Shown here: piece by piece, positions 50,484 to 60,926 of the stretch | How the letters are laid out: each line of letters begins with the position of its first letter | Numbering within the stretch: position 1 is the stretch's first letter | NCBI RefSeq assembly: GCF_009647655.1 | Contig: NZ_WJFD01000001.1 | Span: forward strand, 3,274,393 to 3,338,392 | Length of the DNA: 64,000 bases | Direction of reading: 5' to 3' | Source of the DNA: Chitinophaga sp. SYP-B3965 | GTDB lineage: Bacteria; Bacteroidota; Bacteroidia; Chitinophagales; Chitinophagaceae | Program-made: the position numbers and the translations under genes | The notes under the pieces: generated by a model | The model's input: the letters and a program-made list of their open reading frames with translations, nothing else | Told to the model about the DNA's origin: nothing | Database searches by the model: none

Positions 50484-51626
50484 TTACTTCAATAATTCAT
50501 CCAGTTTATCCTCCAGCGCTTCTGCCCGCAGGTTTTTGGCAATGATCTTCCCTTGCGGGTCCAGCAGGATATTCTGGGGGATGGCACGGATACCATATAA
50601 CTGGCCTATTGCATTTGCCCAGCCTTTCAGGTCAGACACCTGCGTCCAGGCCAGCTCATCCTGCTCCACAGCCTGCAGCCATTTCTCTTTGCTTTCATCA
50701 AAAGAAACACCCAGGATGGTGAACCCTTTCTCTTTATACTTATGATAGGCTTTTACAACATTGGGATTCTCTGCCCGGCAGGGACCGCACCAGCTGGCCC
50801 AGAAATCCACCAGTACATATTTGCCTTTAAAGGAATTGAGGCTCACAGGTTTGCCTGCGGCATCATTCTGACTGAAATCAATAGCGGGATTACCTATAGC
50901 CAGCTTCTTTGCCAGGTCCAGGCGGTATTCAAACTGTTTGCCGGAAGGATAGTTCCGCACAGTTTTAGAGAGCGTATTAAAAACAGGATAAAATTCTTCT
51001 GCATCCAATTCATACCCGGCCACCTGGTTGATCACATACATGCCAATAGGTGTTTGCGGATTATCTTTCAGGTATTTGCTCATCACCGCCAGGCGGCTGG
51101 CATTTAATTCATCCAGGCGTGATTCATGTTTTCTCATCTGCCCTTCATCTTTGGCCCTGGCTGCTTTCATATACTTCCCGTATACTTCGTCCGCTTCTTT
51201 TGTGAAGGGCCAGGTAAGACTGTTCAGCTGATTGAAAGCTTCCTGTTCCGGTGTACCGGCTGCGGTGCCATGGGTATTAATATCCGGTATGGCCACTTTG
51301 GTAGCGCCCTCCCCGAGGAATAACATCACTACTTCCTTTCTGCCAACAGGATTGTCTGGCGTAGGCGTTACCTGCGTAAATAATTGTGCGGTTTGTGGTT
51401 CCGGTATATTACCGAGGAACAGGAATCTGCCATCTGGTGTGATCACACTGTCTGTGACCATTTTACCTTCTGTTTTTCTGCGGAGATATATGATAGTGGG
51501 TTTATCCTGCTTAGCTATATTCCCTTCCACCTGGAAGGAATATACTTTCTCTTTCTTCTTTTTTTCCTGCGCAAACAGTGTTGCAGCCGAACAAAACAGC
51601 ACAGCTGCAAGTATCAGTTTCTTCAT
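50484..51626 (-). CDS. TlpA-like thioredoxin-fold protein with DUF4369-type N terminus
   Basis: A 380-residue secreted protein: signal peptide (residues 1-19), a DUF4369-type N-terminal part (FQVEGNIAKQDKPTIIYLRR), a helical middle and a C-terminal TlpA/ResA-like thioredoxin domain from about 245. The redox motif is WCGPC in DFWASWCGPCRAENP. It probably reduces or exchanges disulfides in the periplasm. It is similar in layout to the next upstream gene; the pair probably arose by duplication. A 79-base gap with no clear promoter separates them. Confidence 0.85.
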   Translation of the reverse strand: MKKLILAAVLFCSAATLFAQEKKKKEKVYSFQVEGNIAKQDKPTIIYLRRKTEGKMVTDSVITPDGRFLFLGNIPEPQTAQLFTQVTPTPDNPVGRKEVVMLFLGEGATKVAIPDINTHGTAAGTPEQEAFNQLNSLTWPFTKEADEVYGKYMKAARAKDEGQMRKHESRLDELNASRLAVMSKYLKDNPQTPIGMYVINQVAGYELDAEEFYPVFNTLSKTVRNYPSGKQFEYRLDLAKKLAIGNPAIDFSQNDAAGKPVSLNSFKGKYVLVDFWASWCGPCRAENPNVVKAYHKYKEKGFTILGVSFDESKEKWLQAVEQDELAWTQVSDLKGWANAIGQLYGIRAIPQNILLDPQGKIIAKNLRAEALEDKLDELLK

Positions 51627-51705
51627 GGTAACTAGCAGTTTTTGATCTTATAAGAACAAAATTGCTGATTCCGCTACGGAATAGCAAGTCCTTAGTGATA
51701 AGCGG

Positions 51706-52800
51706 TTACTGCAATACTTCTGCCAGTTTCCTCTCCAGGGCGCCGCCGCGGAGATCTTTGGCAATAATGTTACCAGAAGGGTCTATGAGGTAGTTCTGGG
51801 GGATGCTTCTTATACCGTATAATGCAGCTGCTGCATTACTCCAGAACTGAAGATCAGATACCTGGGTCCAAACGAGTTTGTCTTTTTCAATGGCGTCTAT
51901 CCAGTCCCTTTTGTTCTTATCAAGAGAAACACCTAACACCGTGAAATTCTTGTTTTTGAATTTATGGTAGGCCGCTACTACATGCGGATTTTCTACTCTG
52001 CAGGGGCCGCACCAGCTGGCCCAGAAATCTAACAGTACATATTTACCACGGAAGGAGGATAGTTTTACCATTTTGCCGTTAGGGTCTTCCTGCTCAAAGT
52101 CTTTTGCTTTGATGCCCGGTGCGCCTTTGGCACTGGTATTTGCAACAACCTGCTCTCCTATCTTTTTTCCGAATTTGCTGTTCTTTACGCTGGCGTCCAG
52201 TGAATTGAACTGTTGTGCGAATTCCTCCTCACTGAGGCGGCTCCTCAGTTCCCCCATGAGCAGGAACAGGCTGGCCTGTGCCTTTAGATGGGTTTTAATG
52301 AAATCTGTTCCTGTTTTCAGTACTTCTCCTTCAAACACTTTGGCTTTTTCCCGGAAGGCGGCTTTCCCGTTCTCATCATCCCCGCTGATAGCAGCAGCTT
52401 CTGTATTCAATGCATTGGCCTTGCTGATGATGGGATTGAACGCACGATGATACTCCTGCATCCATTGTGCCTGTTGCCCGCCTTTAAAAGTGGTGGCTAC
52501 AGGAAAAATGCTTTGTTCCGTCTGGATCGCTATTTCAGGTTTGTCTGCCACCAGGATCATAGGATATGGATGCCCTTTCAGGATCAGTGCAAACATATCA
52601 TCACCGGTGGTTTTATAAGGTGTGGTAAAAGAAAACTCCCCGTTCTTCAGCATAGCAGAATCAGCCGTACGCCCATCTTCACTAAAAAAGAAAAGTTTGG
52701 CGCCTTCTTCAGTGCCGGCAATTTTTCCGTTTACTTTAAACTGTGCATGTGCGGCCGTGATAACTGCCAAACAAATAATCAGGGATGAAATACGTTTCAT
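51706..52800 (-). CDS. TlpA-like thioredoxin-fold protein, coupled to hisIE
   Basis: A 364-residue paralogue of the neighbouring TlpA protein: signal peptide (1-19), DUF4369-like part (KVNGKIAGTEEGAKLFFFSED), and a thioredoxin domain with WCGPC in DFWASWCGPCRVENP near residue 260. Periplasmic disulfide chemistry is expected. Its start codon overlaps the hisIE stop as ATGA, so it is translated as a part of the histidine operon, an unusual partner for a secreted redox protein. Confidence 0.85.
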   Translation of the reverse strand: MKRISSLIICLAVITAAHAQFKVNGKIAGTEEGAKLFFFSEDGRTADSAMLKNGEFSFTTPYKTTGDDMFALILKGHPYPMILVADKPEIAIQTEQSIFPVATTFKGGQQAQWMQEYHRAFNPIISKANALNTEAAAISGDDENGKAAFREKAKVFEGEVLKTGTDFIKTHLKAQASLFLLMGELRSRLSEEEFAQQFNSLDASVKNSKFGKKIGEQVVANTSAKGAPGIKAKDFEQEDPNGKMVKLSSFRGKYVLLDFWASWCGPCRVENPHVVAAYHKFKNKNFTVLGVSLDKNKRDWIDAIEKDKLVWTQVSDLQFWSNAAAALYGIRSIPQNYLIDPSGNIIAKDLRGGALERKLAEVLQ

Positions 52801-53393
52801 TTATGACGGTCTTTTAATATGTTCACTACATCTTCCAGCGTAAAGCCTTTGGCCTGCAGCAAGATCAGATAATGAAAAAGCAGGTCTGCTGCTTCACTAA
52901 TAAAAAGGTGATCGTTATTGTCTTTCGCTTCAATGACCAGTTCTACTGCTTCCTCTCCTACTTTCTGCGCTACCTTATTAATGCCTTTGGCAAACAGGGA
53001 AGCTGTGTATGATTTATCTGTAGGGTTTTCCTTCCTGTCCCTGATCACCTGTTCCAGGCTATTCAGGAAAGAGTTTGCGTCCTTATTCACTTCATTCCAG
53101 CAGGTATCTGCGCCTGTGTGGCAGGTAGGCCCGGCAGGATGAACTTTTATTAGTAACGTATCCGCATCGCAATCTATTGCTGCATGCTTTAACTGTAAAA
53201 AGTTACCGCTTTCTTCTCCCTTGGTCCACAGCCTGTTCTTAGAACGACTGTAAAAGGTCACTTTCCCTTCGGCCAGTGTTTTATCCAGCGCTTCCTGGTT
53301 CATGTATCCCAGCATCAACACTTTGTTGGTGATGGCATCCTGTATAATAGCTGGCACCAGGCCGTCCGGTGACTTTGAAAAATCTACCTGCAT
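52797..53393 (-). CDS. hisIE: Bifunctional phosphoribosyl-AMP cyclohydrolase/phosphoribosyl-ATP pyrophosphatase
   Basis: A 198-residue HisIE. The HisI domain (about 1-105) has VTFYSRSKNRLWTKGE and the metal-binding DCDADTLLIKVHPAGPTCHTG. The HisE domain (about 112-198) has the MazG-like KVGEEAVELVIEAK segment. It carries out the second and third steps of histidine synthesis. It follows hisF by 35 bases and overlaps the TlpA start by 4 bases. Confidence 0.95.
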   Translation of the reverse strand: MQVDFSKSPDGLVPAIIQDAITNKVLMLGYMNQEALDKTLAEGKVTFYSRSKNRLWTKGEESGNFLQLKHAAIDCDADTLLIKVHPAGPTCHTGADTCWNEVNKDANSFLNSLEQVIRDRKENPTDKSYTASLFAKGINKVAQKVGEEAVELVIEAKDNNDHLFISEAADLLFHYLILLQAKGFTLEDVVNILKDRHK

Positions 53394-53428
53394 CCGTATC
53401 AGAATTAAATATAATAAATATTCATCAA

Positions 53429-54184
53429 TTAAAACCGTATTTGAACACCCCTTTTGTAGAGGTATGTTTTCAAATCCTGAATTTCCATTTCTTTATAGTG
53501 GAAGATGCTGGCTGCGAGCGCTGCATCTGCCTGTGCTTTTTCAAATACTTCCGCAAAATGCTCCATGGTGCCTGCGCCGCCGGAGGCGATCACGGGTACA
53601 TGCAGGTTTTGTGATAAACGGGCGGTGATATCCAGTGCAAAACCCTGCTTGGTACCATCATTATTCATGGAGGTAAGCAGGATCTCTCCGGCGCCGCGTT
53701 CTACCGCTTCTTTGGCCCAGTCTGTTGTTTTAATATCTGTTTTTACCCGGCCGCCATTGAGGTACACGTACCAGTCCCCTTCTTCAAAACGGGTATCGAT
53801 GGCCAGTACAATACACTGGCTGCCGAATTCGCGGGAGAGGCCGTTCAGCAATTCCGGGTTGCGGAAAGCAGCGGTGTTCACGGATACTTTGTCTGCACCG
53901 GCATTCAGCAGCACGTTCACATCTTCAATAGAAGAAATACCCCCACCTACGGTGAAGGGAATGTTTACGTGACGGGCAATACGGGTAACCAGTTCAGAAA
54001 GGGTCTTCCTTTTTTCATTGGTAGCTGTAATGTCCAGGAACACCAGTTCATCTGCACCCTGCTGTGCATACAGTGCGCCCAGTTCAATGGGATCACCTGC
54101 ATCGCGGATGTTCTCAAAATTCACCCCTTTTACGGTGCGGCCGTCTTTGATATCCAGACAGGGTATGATGCGTTTTGTAAGCAT
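53429..54184 (-). CDS. hisF: Imidazole glycerol phosphate synthase cyclase subunit
   Basis: A 251-residue (beta-alpha)8 cyclase. The catalytic Asp11 is in [10 protein letters not shown] and the second Asp in [11 protein letters not shown]. With HisH it converts PRFAR and ammonia to imidazole glycerol phosphate and AICAR. Its start shares one base with the hisA stop. Confidence 0.95.
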   Translation of the reverse strand: MLTKRIIPCLDIKDGRTVKGVNFENIRDAGDPIELGALYAQQGADELVFLDITATNEKRKTLSELVTRIARHVNIPFTVGGGISSIEDVNVLLNAGADKVSVNTAAFRNPELLNGLSREFGSQCIVLAIDTRFEEGDWYVYLNGGRVKTDIKTTDWAKEAVERGAGEILLTSMNNDGTKQGFALDITARLSQNLHVPVIASGGAGTMEHFAEVFEKAQADAALAASIFHYKEMEIQDLKTYLYKRGVQIRF

Positions 54185-55329
54185 TATAAAAATTTCTTTA
54201 ATTGGGTGAGCGAGATCAAACCTTCGTAAATGGCTTTACCGATGATCACACCAGCCAGCCCCGCTTCTTCCAGTTCGTATACATCCTCTATCTTACTTAC
54301 ACCGCCACTTGCCGTGAGCTGAATGCCGGGCAATGTTTTGATGATATTTTTATACAACTCAGTAGAAGGCCCCTGCAACAAGCCATCCTTTGCAATATCT
54401 GTACAGAATATTTCTTTCACACCTCTTTCCATATTGCTTTTGAGGAAGTCATATACACTCAGCTCCGTAGTTTCCAGCCATCCGCCAACAGCGATCTTCT
54501 CTTCCTTTACATCTGCACCCAGGAACATTTTATCTGCGCCATACTGCTGCAGCCAGCTAAAGAAAAGTTCCGGTTGTTTCACGGCTACACTGCCAATAGT
54601 TGCCATGGCGGCGCCTGCTTCAAATACGATCTTTACATCCGCATCACTTTTGATGCCTCCGCCAAAATCTACTACCATGCTGGTTTTACCGGCAATGGCT
54701 TCCAGCACTTTCCAGTTCACTACAGCGCCTTTTTTTGCGCCGTCCAGGTCTACCAGGTGCAAACGGGTGATGCCGCTTTCTTCAAACTCTTTGGCTACTT
54801 CCAAAGGATGTTCGTTGTATACTTTTTTCTGCTCGTAATCTCCCTGTGTGAGGCGCACACATTTTCCGCCAATGATATCAATGGCTGGAATAATGGTAAA
54901 ACTCTTCTTGGCAGCTGGTTCCAGGCTGATCTCCATTTTGTAATAAGCAATATTGTCCTTGTAAAATAATTCGCTGTTACGTTTAAAACCCAGCAACTGA
55001 TAGAACTCCTCTGCGGTGGTGCGTGCATTACACCATAATGTTTCTACCTGTTTCTGCCGGCACACTTCCATCACATGTTTTAATAACAAAGACCCGTATC
55101 CTTTCCGTTGTCTGCTGGCAACCGTAGCCAGTTTGCGGAACTGTGCCCTTTTCCCGTTAAAAAAAAGAGATACGATAGTAACAAGCTCTTTCCCTTCAAA
55201 CACGCCAAAATGCAGACCTTCCGCATCATCACTGATCCTTACATCATCCAGGCCCCAACCGGGATACAGCAGATCCCGGCGTATGTTCAATGTTTCTTCT
55301 GCCGTTATGTATTGAATATTCACATTCAT
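54184..55329 (-). CDS. hisA: GNAT acetyltransferase-HisA fusion
   Basis: A 381-residue protein with two domains in one frame. Residues about 1-135 are a GNAT-type N-acetyltransferase, with the acetyl-CoA loop [15 protein letters not shown] (73-87) and [12 protein letters not shown] near 107-118. Residues about 144-381 are a full-length HisA isomerase: catalytic Asp151 in PAIDIIGG, Asp311 in CTDIAKDG, and the phosphate-binding GGGI and GGVS loops. HisA converts ProFAR to PRFAR. The linker is short (about 136-143). Because HisA normally starts at the segment equivalent to residue 144, the GNAT part is a true addition. It overlaps hisH by 4 bases. The acetyl acceptor is unknown. Confidence 0.9.
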   Translation of the reverse strand: MNVNIQYITAEETLNIRRDLLYPGWGLDDVRISDDAEGLHFGVFEGKELVTIVSLFFNGKRAQFRKLATVASRQRKGYGSLLLKHVMEVCRQKQVETLWCNARTTAEEFYQLLGFKRNSELFYKDNIAYYKMEISLEPAAKKSFTIIPAIDIIGGKCVRLTQGDYEQKKVYNEHPLEVAKEFEESGITRLHLVDLDGAKKGAVVNWKVLEAIAGKTSMVVDFGGGIKSDADVKIVFEAGAAMATIGSVAVKQPELFFSWLQQYGADKMFLGADVKEEKIAVGGWLETTELSVYDFLKSNMERGVKEIFCTDIAKDGLLQGPSTELYKNIIKTLPGIQLTASGGVSKIEDVYELEEAGLAGVIIGKAIYEGLISLTQLKKFL

Positions 55330-55919
55330 AATTTCAGAAAACTCTCCAGGATGTTTTGCCCCAGATCGGCAGACTTCTCCGGGTGAAACTGTACTGCATA
55401 GAAATTATCCTTTTGCAGTGCAGCGCTATAATTGATCACATAATTAGCAATGGCTGTTGTTTCCGGGCCCAGGGCCACGAAATAACTGTGCACAAAATAC
55501 ATGTAGGAATTCTCCGGCACATGTTCAAAGATCACACTGTGTAATCCGGCAATATTATTCCAGCCTATCTGCGGGATCTTGAGCAGGTTTTCTACCGGCG
55601 ATTCAAATTTCTTCACCGGCAGGTCAAAGATGCCCAAACATTCCGTATCGTTCTCTTCTGAATGTTTGCACAATAACTGCATGCCCAGGCAAATACCTAA
55701 AACGGGTTGTTTGAGGTCTTTGATCAGCAGGTCCAGCTTACGTTCTTTCAGGTAATTCATGGCAGTGCTGGCCTCTCCCACACCGGGAAAGATCACTTTA
55801 TCCGCGGCACGCAGCTCTTCCGGATCATCGGTAACAGTGGCTTCCACGCCCAGGCGTTCCAGTGCAAAGAGCACAGAACGGATGTTACCGGCGTTGTATT
55901 TAATGATGGCTGTTTTCAT
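55326..55919 (-). CDS. hisH: Imidazole glycerol phosphate synthase glutaminase subunit
   Basis: A 197-residue class I glutamine amidotransferase with nucleophile Cys77 (GICLGMQLL) and His179/Glu181 (VQFHPEKS). It supplies ammonia to HisF. It starts 6 bases after trpA, which is where the tryptophan block turns into the histidine block. Confidence 0.95.
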   Translation of the reverse strand: MKTAIIKYNAGNIRSVLFALERLGVEATVTDDPEELRAADKVIFPGVGEASTAMNYLKERKLDLLIKDLKQPVLGICLGMQLLCKHSEENDTECLGIFDLPVKKFESPVENLLKIPQIGWNNIAGLHSVIFEHVPENSYMYFVHSYFVALGPETTAIANYVINYSAALQKDNFYAVQFHPEKSADLGQNILESFLKL

Positions 55920-55925
55920 GTTTCA

Positions 55926-56696
55926 TCAACCTTTTATGCCTTGCACAAAACTTTGTATGGAAGACTGCAAGTTAGTACTGTTTTCGATGGCTTTTACAAA
56001 AGCGCTGCCAATTATGGCACCATTGCTATTGGCGCAGGCAGCGGCAAATGTTTGCTTATCCTTGATCCCAAACCCTATCAATACAGGATTCTTTAATTTC
56101 ATTTCCTTCAGCCTTGCAAAATAGGCCTGCTGATCTCCCATATCCTTGTCCTTCCCCGTAGTGGAGGAAGAGGATACGGCATACACAAATCCTGTACTTA
56201 CTGCATCTATCTTACGGATGCGGGCTTCGCTGGTTTCCGGGGTCACCAGGAAGATCAGGTGGAGATCGTATTTTTCGAAAATAGGCCGGTATTCTGTTTC
56301 AAATTCATCCATGGGCAGATCTGGCAGGATGATGCCATCCACCCCTGTTTCTGCACATTTCTGACAGAAATTCTCTACCCCAAACTGCAATACAGGATTC
56401 ATATATCCCATCAGGATAACGGGTAAGGAAATACGGTCACGGAATCCTTTCAATTGCTCAAACAATACGCTCACACGCATGCCATTGGCAATAGCGCGGG
56501 TGCTGCTTTCCTGGATCACCGGGCCATCTGCCAGGGGATCAGAAAAAGGCATCCCCAGTTCTATCATATCCACACCGCTTTGCTGCAGTGTTTCCATAAT
56601 AGTGAGGGTATCGTTGAGGGCCGGAAAACCGGCTGTGCAATATATATTGAGGATCTCTTTCGGTTTATTGCTAAACAATTGATCTATGCGGTTCAT
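55926..56696 (-). CDS. trpA: Tryptophan synthase alpha subunit
   Basis: A 256-residue TIM barrel with the catalytic Glu in MIELGMPFSDPLADGP and Asp in GIILPDLPMDE. It cleaves indole glycerol phosphate to indole and glyceraldehyde-3-phosphate. It follows trpB by 6 bases and the length is normal. Confidence 0.95.
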   Translation of the reverse strand: MNRIDQLFSNKPKEILNIYCTAGFPALNDTLTIMETLQQSGVDMIELGMPFSDPLADGPVIQESSTRAIANGMRVSVLFEQLKGFRDRISLPVILMGYMNPVLQFGVENFCQKCAETGVDGIILPDLPMDEFETEYRPIFEKYDLHLIFLVTPETSEARIRKIDAVSTGFVYAVSSSSTTGKDKDMGDQQAYFARLKEMKLKNPVLIGFGIKDKQTFAAACANSNGAIIGSAFVKAIENSTNLQSSIQSFVQGIKG

Positions 56697-56702
56697 TACC
56701 TT

Positions 56703-57908
56703 TTACTTTAAATGTTTGATATAGGTTTCCAGGTCTTTATCACCACGGCCGCTCAGGCATACTACCACTACGTCTTCCGGTTTCAGCGGCAGGTCTTTAA
56801 GTTTGGCCAGCGCATGTGCGGATTCCAGTGCGGGGATGATCCCTTCCAGCAGGCTTAGTTCATAAGCGGCTGCCAGTGCTTCATCGTCCGTAGCATTCAG
56901 GAATTGTGCACGGCCTGTTTCATACAGGTGTGCATGCAAAGGCCCTACACCGGGATAATCCAAACCCGCGGAAATGGAATGTGGCTCTACGATCTGGCCA
57001 TCTTCCGTTTGCATCAGTAAAGTTTTACTGGCATGGATGATACCCATTTTCCCTAACTGCGAAGTGGCTGCGGAGAAACCGCTGTTCACACCTTTACCGG
57101 CTGCTTCTACGGCTACCAGTTTCACGGCTTCTTCATCCAGGTAATGGAAGAAAGCACCGGCTGCATTACTGCCACCGCCTACGCAGGCTATCACATAATC
57201 AGGATTGGCATTGCCTGTTTTCTCCAGTAATTGTTTACGCATTTCTTCACTCACTACGGATTGAAAACGCGCTACCATATCCGGATAAGGATGCGGACCT
57301 ACTACGGAACCAATAATGTAATGTGTATCTACCGGGTGATTGATCCAGTGGCGGATGGCTTCATTGGTTGCATCCTTCAGCGTTTTACTTCCGCTGGTAG
57401 CTGGAACTACGGTAGCACCCAGCATTTTCATGCGGGCTACATTCGGCGCCTGCCTCTCTATATCAATGCTTCCCATATATACCACACATTCCAGGCCCAT
57501 CAGCGCGCATACAGTAGCAGTAGCTACACCATGCTGTCCGGCGCCGGTTTCTGCAATGATCTTTTTCTTGCCCAGGCGTTGTGCCAGCAGGATCTGACCG
57601 ATGGTATTATTCACCTTGTGGGCGCCGGTATGGTTCAGGTCTTCCCGCTTCAGGTATATTTTCGCTTTATATTTTTCAGACAAACGTTTGGCAAAGAACA
57701 AAGGCGAAGGGCGGCCTACGTAATCTGTTAACAGCTGATCAAACTCCGCCTGAAATGCAGGTTCGGAAATGATCTGCAGGTATTGTTCTTTTAATTCTTC
57801 CACATTAGGGTAGAGCATTTCCGGTATGTATGCCCCGCCAAACCGTCCGTAATAGCCTTTATCGTTTACGTGATACTTAGAGTGTGATGTGTTCACGGCT
57901 ATGTCCAT
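56703..57908 (-). CDS. trpB: Tryptophan synthase beta subunit
   Basis: A 401-residue PLP enzyme with the cofactor Lys in [10 protein letters not shown], the AETGAGQHG loop and the GGGSNAAG phosphate-binding loop. It condenses indole with serine. The trpF gene ends 8 bases before its start. Confidence 0.96.
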   Translation of the reverse strand: MDIAVNTSHSKYHVNDKGYYGRFGGAYIPEMLYPNVEELKEQYLQIISEPAFQAEFDQLLTDYVGRPSPLFFAKRLSEKYKAKIYLKREDLNHTGAHKVNNTIGQILLAQRLGKKKIIAETGAGQHGVATATVCALMGLECVVYMGSIDIERQAPNVARMKMLGATVVPATSGSKTLKDATNEAIRHWINHPVDTHYIIGSVVGPHPYPDMVARFQSVVSEEMRKQLLEKTGNANPDYVIACVGGGSNAAGAFFHYLDEEAVKLVAVEAAGKGVNSGFSAATSQLGKMGIIHASKTLLMQTEDGQIVEPHSISAGLDYPGVGPLHAHLYETGRAQFLNATDDEALAAAYELSLLEGIIPALESAHALAKLKDLPLKPEDVVVVCLSGRGDKDLETYIKHLK

Positions 57909-57916
57909 GATGCGTT

Positions 57917-58546
57917 CTATTTTACAAGTTCTTTTTTAATTGCTTTCAGGAAGGTAGCTACCTTCTCCATGTCTTTTATGCCGGGAGAGATTTCAAACCG
58001 GCTGTTCACATCCAATGCGAACAAGGACTTGTGGCGCCATCGCTGTATGGCTTCCACATCATCCGGACCAATACCTCCGCTCAGGAAGAAAGGTTTATCC
58101 AGGTTGTAATTATTCAGCAGTTCCCAGTTGAATTGTTTGCCGGTACCGCCGTATTCTTTACTGGCTGTATCAAACAGGAAGTAATCGCTGTGCGGCAGAT
58201 AAGGCGCTGCGTTCTGAAAGCCGTTTGTGTCAACGGGGAACACTTTGATAACAGGCACTGTTAATCTCATCTCCTGGCAAAAAGCGATGGATTCATCACC
58301 ATGTAACTGTACGGCATCCAGACCATAGTCCTTCACGGTCTGTAATACCTGTTGTTTATCTGCATTTACAAACACGCCTACTTTGCCGATATTCTTACCC
58401 GCTTCCCGTACCGTACGGCCATCTAACTTATTACCGGCAAAACGCGGCGATTTATTGTAAAATATAAAACCCGCATAGTCCGCACCCAGTTCCACGAGGG
58501 TTTCCAGGTCATCCCGTTTGGTGATGCCACATACTTTTATTTTCAT
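57917..58546 (-). CDS. trpF: Phosphoribosylanthranilate isomerase
   Basis: A 209-residue TIM barrel: [10 protein letters not shown] (3-12, catalytic Cys) and the late [11 protein letters not shown] and [16 protein letters not shown] segments. It isomerises PRA to CdRP. It is separate from TrpC here, and its start overlaps the trpC stop by 4 bases. Confidence 0.95.
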   Translation of the reverse strand: MKIKVCGITKRDDLETLVELGADYAGFIFYNKSPRFAGNKLDGRTVREAGKNIGKVGVFVNADKQQVLQTVKDYGLDAVQLHGDESIAFCQEMRLTVPVIKVFPVDTNGFQNAAPYLPHSDYFLFDTASKEYGGTGKQFNWELLNNYNLDKPFFLSGGIGPDDVEAIQRWRHKSLFALDVNSRFEISPGIKDMEKVATFLKAIKKELVK

Positions 58547-59346
58547 AAGGCTGCGAGTTTTACTTTCAGCACCTGTGCGAAGGATTCAAAAGCACTGCCG
58601 GGATTTTCATCTCTCATGAAATGCTCCCCGATCAGGAAACCGTCGAAGCCGGCTTTCTTTAAGGTGATGATGGTATCTGTATCGTCCATGCCGCTTTCTG
58701 CTACTTTGCTGTGGCCGGCAGGGATCTGCTTCAGCAGTTCCATGGAACGGTGTATATCTACTTTGAATGTTTTCAGGTCGCGGTTATTGATGCCCACCAG
58801 GTGGGTATGCTTCGTGATCTTCTCTAGCTGATCTCCGCTGTGTACTTCCAGCAGTACTTCCAGTCCCAGGTTATGAGCAAAAGTGGCGAGGTGTTTCACT
58901 TCTTCTTTGCTGAGGCATTCTGCAATCAGCAGGATCACATCTGCGCCGATGGCTTTAGCTTCCACGATCTGGTATTCATCTATCACAAAATCTTTCCGGA
59001 GGATAGGAATATTATTCACTGCGCGGGCTTGCTGCAAGTCGTCCATAGACCCGCCGAAATAATGCTGATCTGTGAGTACGCTCAATCCGGATGCCCCGCT
59101 CCTGGCATAGGCCGCTGTAACATCCTGTACCAGGGCCGTGGCATTGATCACGCCTTTGGAGGGAGACTGCCTTTTGAATTCGGCAATAATACCTGTACGG
59201 TCCGGTTGCTGAAGGAAGCTCCGGAGAGAAAGGGGTTCGCGGCTGAACATGGAAGTACCTTCCAGCTCCTGCACGCTTCTCACTTTCTTGCGGTCTGCCA
59301 CTTCTGTAATTTTACTGGCTACTATTTCAGCTAAGATATCCTTCAT
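58543..59346 (-). CDS. trpC: Indole-3-glycerol phosphate synthase
   Basis: A 267-residue TIM barrel with IIAEFKRQSPSKG, PILRKDFVIDEYQI and GINNRDLKTFKVD. It closes the indole ring from CdRP. It lies 6 bases after trpD. Confidence 0.95.
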   Translation of the reverse strand: MKDILAEIVASKITEVADRKKVRSVQELEGTSMFSREPLSLRSFLQQPDRTGIIAEFKRQSPSKGVINATALVQDVTAAYARSGASGLSVLTDQHYFGGSMDDLQQARAVNNIPILRKDFVIDEYQIVEAKAIGADVILLIAECLSKEEVKHLATFAHNLGLEVLLEVHSGDQLEKITKHTHLVGINNRDLKTFKVDIHRSMELLKQIPAGHSKVAESGMDDTDTIITLKKAGFDGFLIGEHFMRDENPGSAFESFAQVLKVKLAAL

Positions 59347-59352
59347 AATACA

Positions 59353-60345
59353 TTATTGTAACGCGATCAGTTTCTGGAACGATTTGTAGGCAGCGCCGGA
59401 TTCCAGTGATTCCACCGCAGCCTGGAAACAGGCATCGTAGGTGGGATATTTCTCCAGGCAGAACAGTCCCATAGCGGCATTGGCCATTACTACGGAATTC
59501 TGTGCCCAGCTTCCTTCACCTTTTAATACTTTCATAAAGATCTTAGCGGCTTCCTCCGTGGAGTTACCACCGTAAATATCTTCGGGGTGTACTTTGCGTT
59601 TGCCTAATGCTTCCGGCGTCCAGTCCTGTTCTCCTTTGTTGGTGATGATGCGGGTATCGCCGGTGAGGGAGATCTCGTCATAACCATCCAGGCTGTGAAC
59701 GATCGCAAAACGTTTGTCCGTCTGCTGGAACAGGTAATTGTAAATGCGCGCCATTTCCAGGCTGTACACTCCTATCAGCTGATGTTCCGCAAAAGCGGGA
59801 TTCACCAGGGGGCCCAGCATGTTAAAGAAAGTTCGCACACCTAACTGGCGACGCACAGGGGCAACATTCTTCAGGGCCGGGTGAAAGAGCGGAGCGTGTA
59901 AGAAACAGATGCCTGCCTCTTCTACCTCCTGCCTTAATTTGCCCTGATCTGCCTTGAACTTGTATCCAACAGACTCCATTACATTGGAAGCGCCGCTGAT
60001 CGAAGATACGCCATAGTTGCCGTGTTTCGCTACCTTTCCACCCGCACCGGCTACAATGAAGCAGGACAGCGTGGATACGTTGAAGGTATTCTTCCCGTCC
60101 CCGCCCGTTCCCACAATGTCCAGCACGGCATGGCCGTTCAGGTCGATGGGAACACACAGCTCCAGTAAAGCATCCCGGAAACCCAGCAGTTCTTCAATCG
60201 TGATGCTGCGCATGAGGAACACCGTCATGAAGGCAGCCAGTTCACTTTCGTTATACACGCCTTTGGAGATATTGGTGAGGATCTCTTTAGCGCCTTCACG
60301 GGAGAAGGTTTTATGTTCGAACAGATAGTTGAGTATCTTTTTCAT
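59353..60345 (-). CDS. trpD: Anthranilate phosphoribosyltransferase
   Basis: A 330-residue enzyme with the PRPP-binding GTGGDGKNTFNVST, KHGNYGVSS and a late MANAAMGL segment. It joins anthranilate to PRPP. It lies 10 bases after trpG and is separate from it. Confidence 0.95.
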   Translation of the reverse strand: MKKILNYLFEHKTFSREGAKEILTNISKGVYNESELAAFMTVFLMRSITIEELLGFRDALLELCVPIDLNGHAVLDIVGTGGDGKNTFNVSTLSCFIVAGAGGKVAKHGNYGVSSISGASNVMESVGYKFKADQGKLRQEVEEAGICFLHAPLFHPALKNVAPVRRQLGVRTFFNMLGPLVNPAFAEHQLIGVYSLEMARIYNYLFQQTDKRFAIVHSLDGYDEISLTGDTRIITNKGEQDWTPEALGKRKVHPEDIYGGNSTEEAAKIFMKVLKGEGSWAQNSVVMANAAMGLFCLEKYPTYDACFQAAVESLESGAAYKSFQKLIALQ

Positions 60346-60355
60346 CTTTTATTGT

Positions 60356-60925
60356 TTAGAGGGCTAACCAGTTGCGTAAAATTTGTTCTCCTTTCGGGGT
60401 GAGCACACTTTCAGGGTGAAACTGCACACCGCTTACATCAAACTTTTTATGCTGCAAAGCCATGATATAACCGTGTTCATCCCTTGCGGTGATTTCCAGT
60501 TCTGCCGGTAAAGTAGATTCATCTACCACCCAGGAATGATAACGCCCTACTTCCAGTTCATCCGGCAGGTCCTTAAAGATCCTGCCACTGCGGGAGATCA
60601 CTTTCACCGGGGTGGCTACACCGTGATATACTTCTTTCAGGTTGGTTAATTTTGCGCCGAATGCTTCACCAATAGCCTGCTGGCCAAGGCATACGCCAAA
60701 GATGGATTTGGTGGGGGCATACTGTTTGATCAGCGGCAACAGCAAACCTGCTTCCACAGGAATACCGGGACCGGGGGAGAGGATGATCTTGTCGTACTGA
60801 TCGATCTCTTCCAGTTTGATCTCATCATTCCTTACTACCGTTACTTTACCGTTGATGATCTTTTCTACCAGATGCACCAGGTTATAGGTAAATGAGTCGT
60901 AATTATCGAACACCAGGATCTTCAT
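60356..60925 (-). CDS. trpG: Anthranilate synthase component II (glutamine amidotransferase)
   Basis: A 189-residue amidotransferase: Cys79 (GVCLGQQAIGEAFG), His170 and Glu172 (VQFHPES). It supplies ammonia to TrpE and could also serve PabB, as in several bacteria. One base separates it from trpE. Confidence 0.95.
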   Translation of the reverse strand: MKILVFDNYDSFTYNLVHLVEKIINGKVTVVRNDEIKLEEIDQYDKIILSPGPGIPVEAGLLLPLIKQYAPTKSIFGVCLGQQAIGEAFGAKLTNLKEVYHGVATPVKVISRSGRIFKDLPDELEVGRYHSWVVDESTLPAELEITARDEHGYIMALQHKKFDVSGVQFHPESVLTPKGEQILRNWLAL

Positions 60926-60926
60926 A

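Noticed and set aside
51657..51664. A -7 box (CAATTTTG) before the first TlpA gene
   Set aside because: One mismatch to TAnnTTTG and no -33 element; the gene is better explained as part of the upstream operon.
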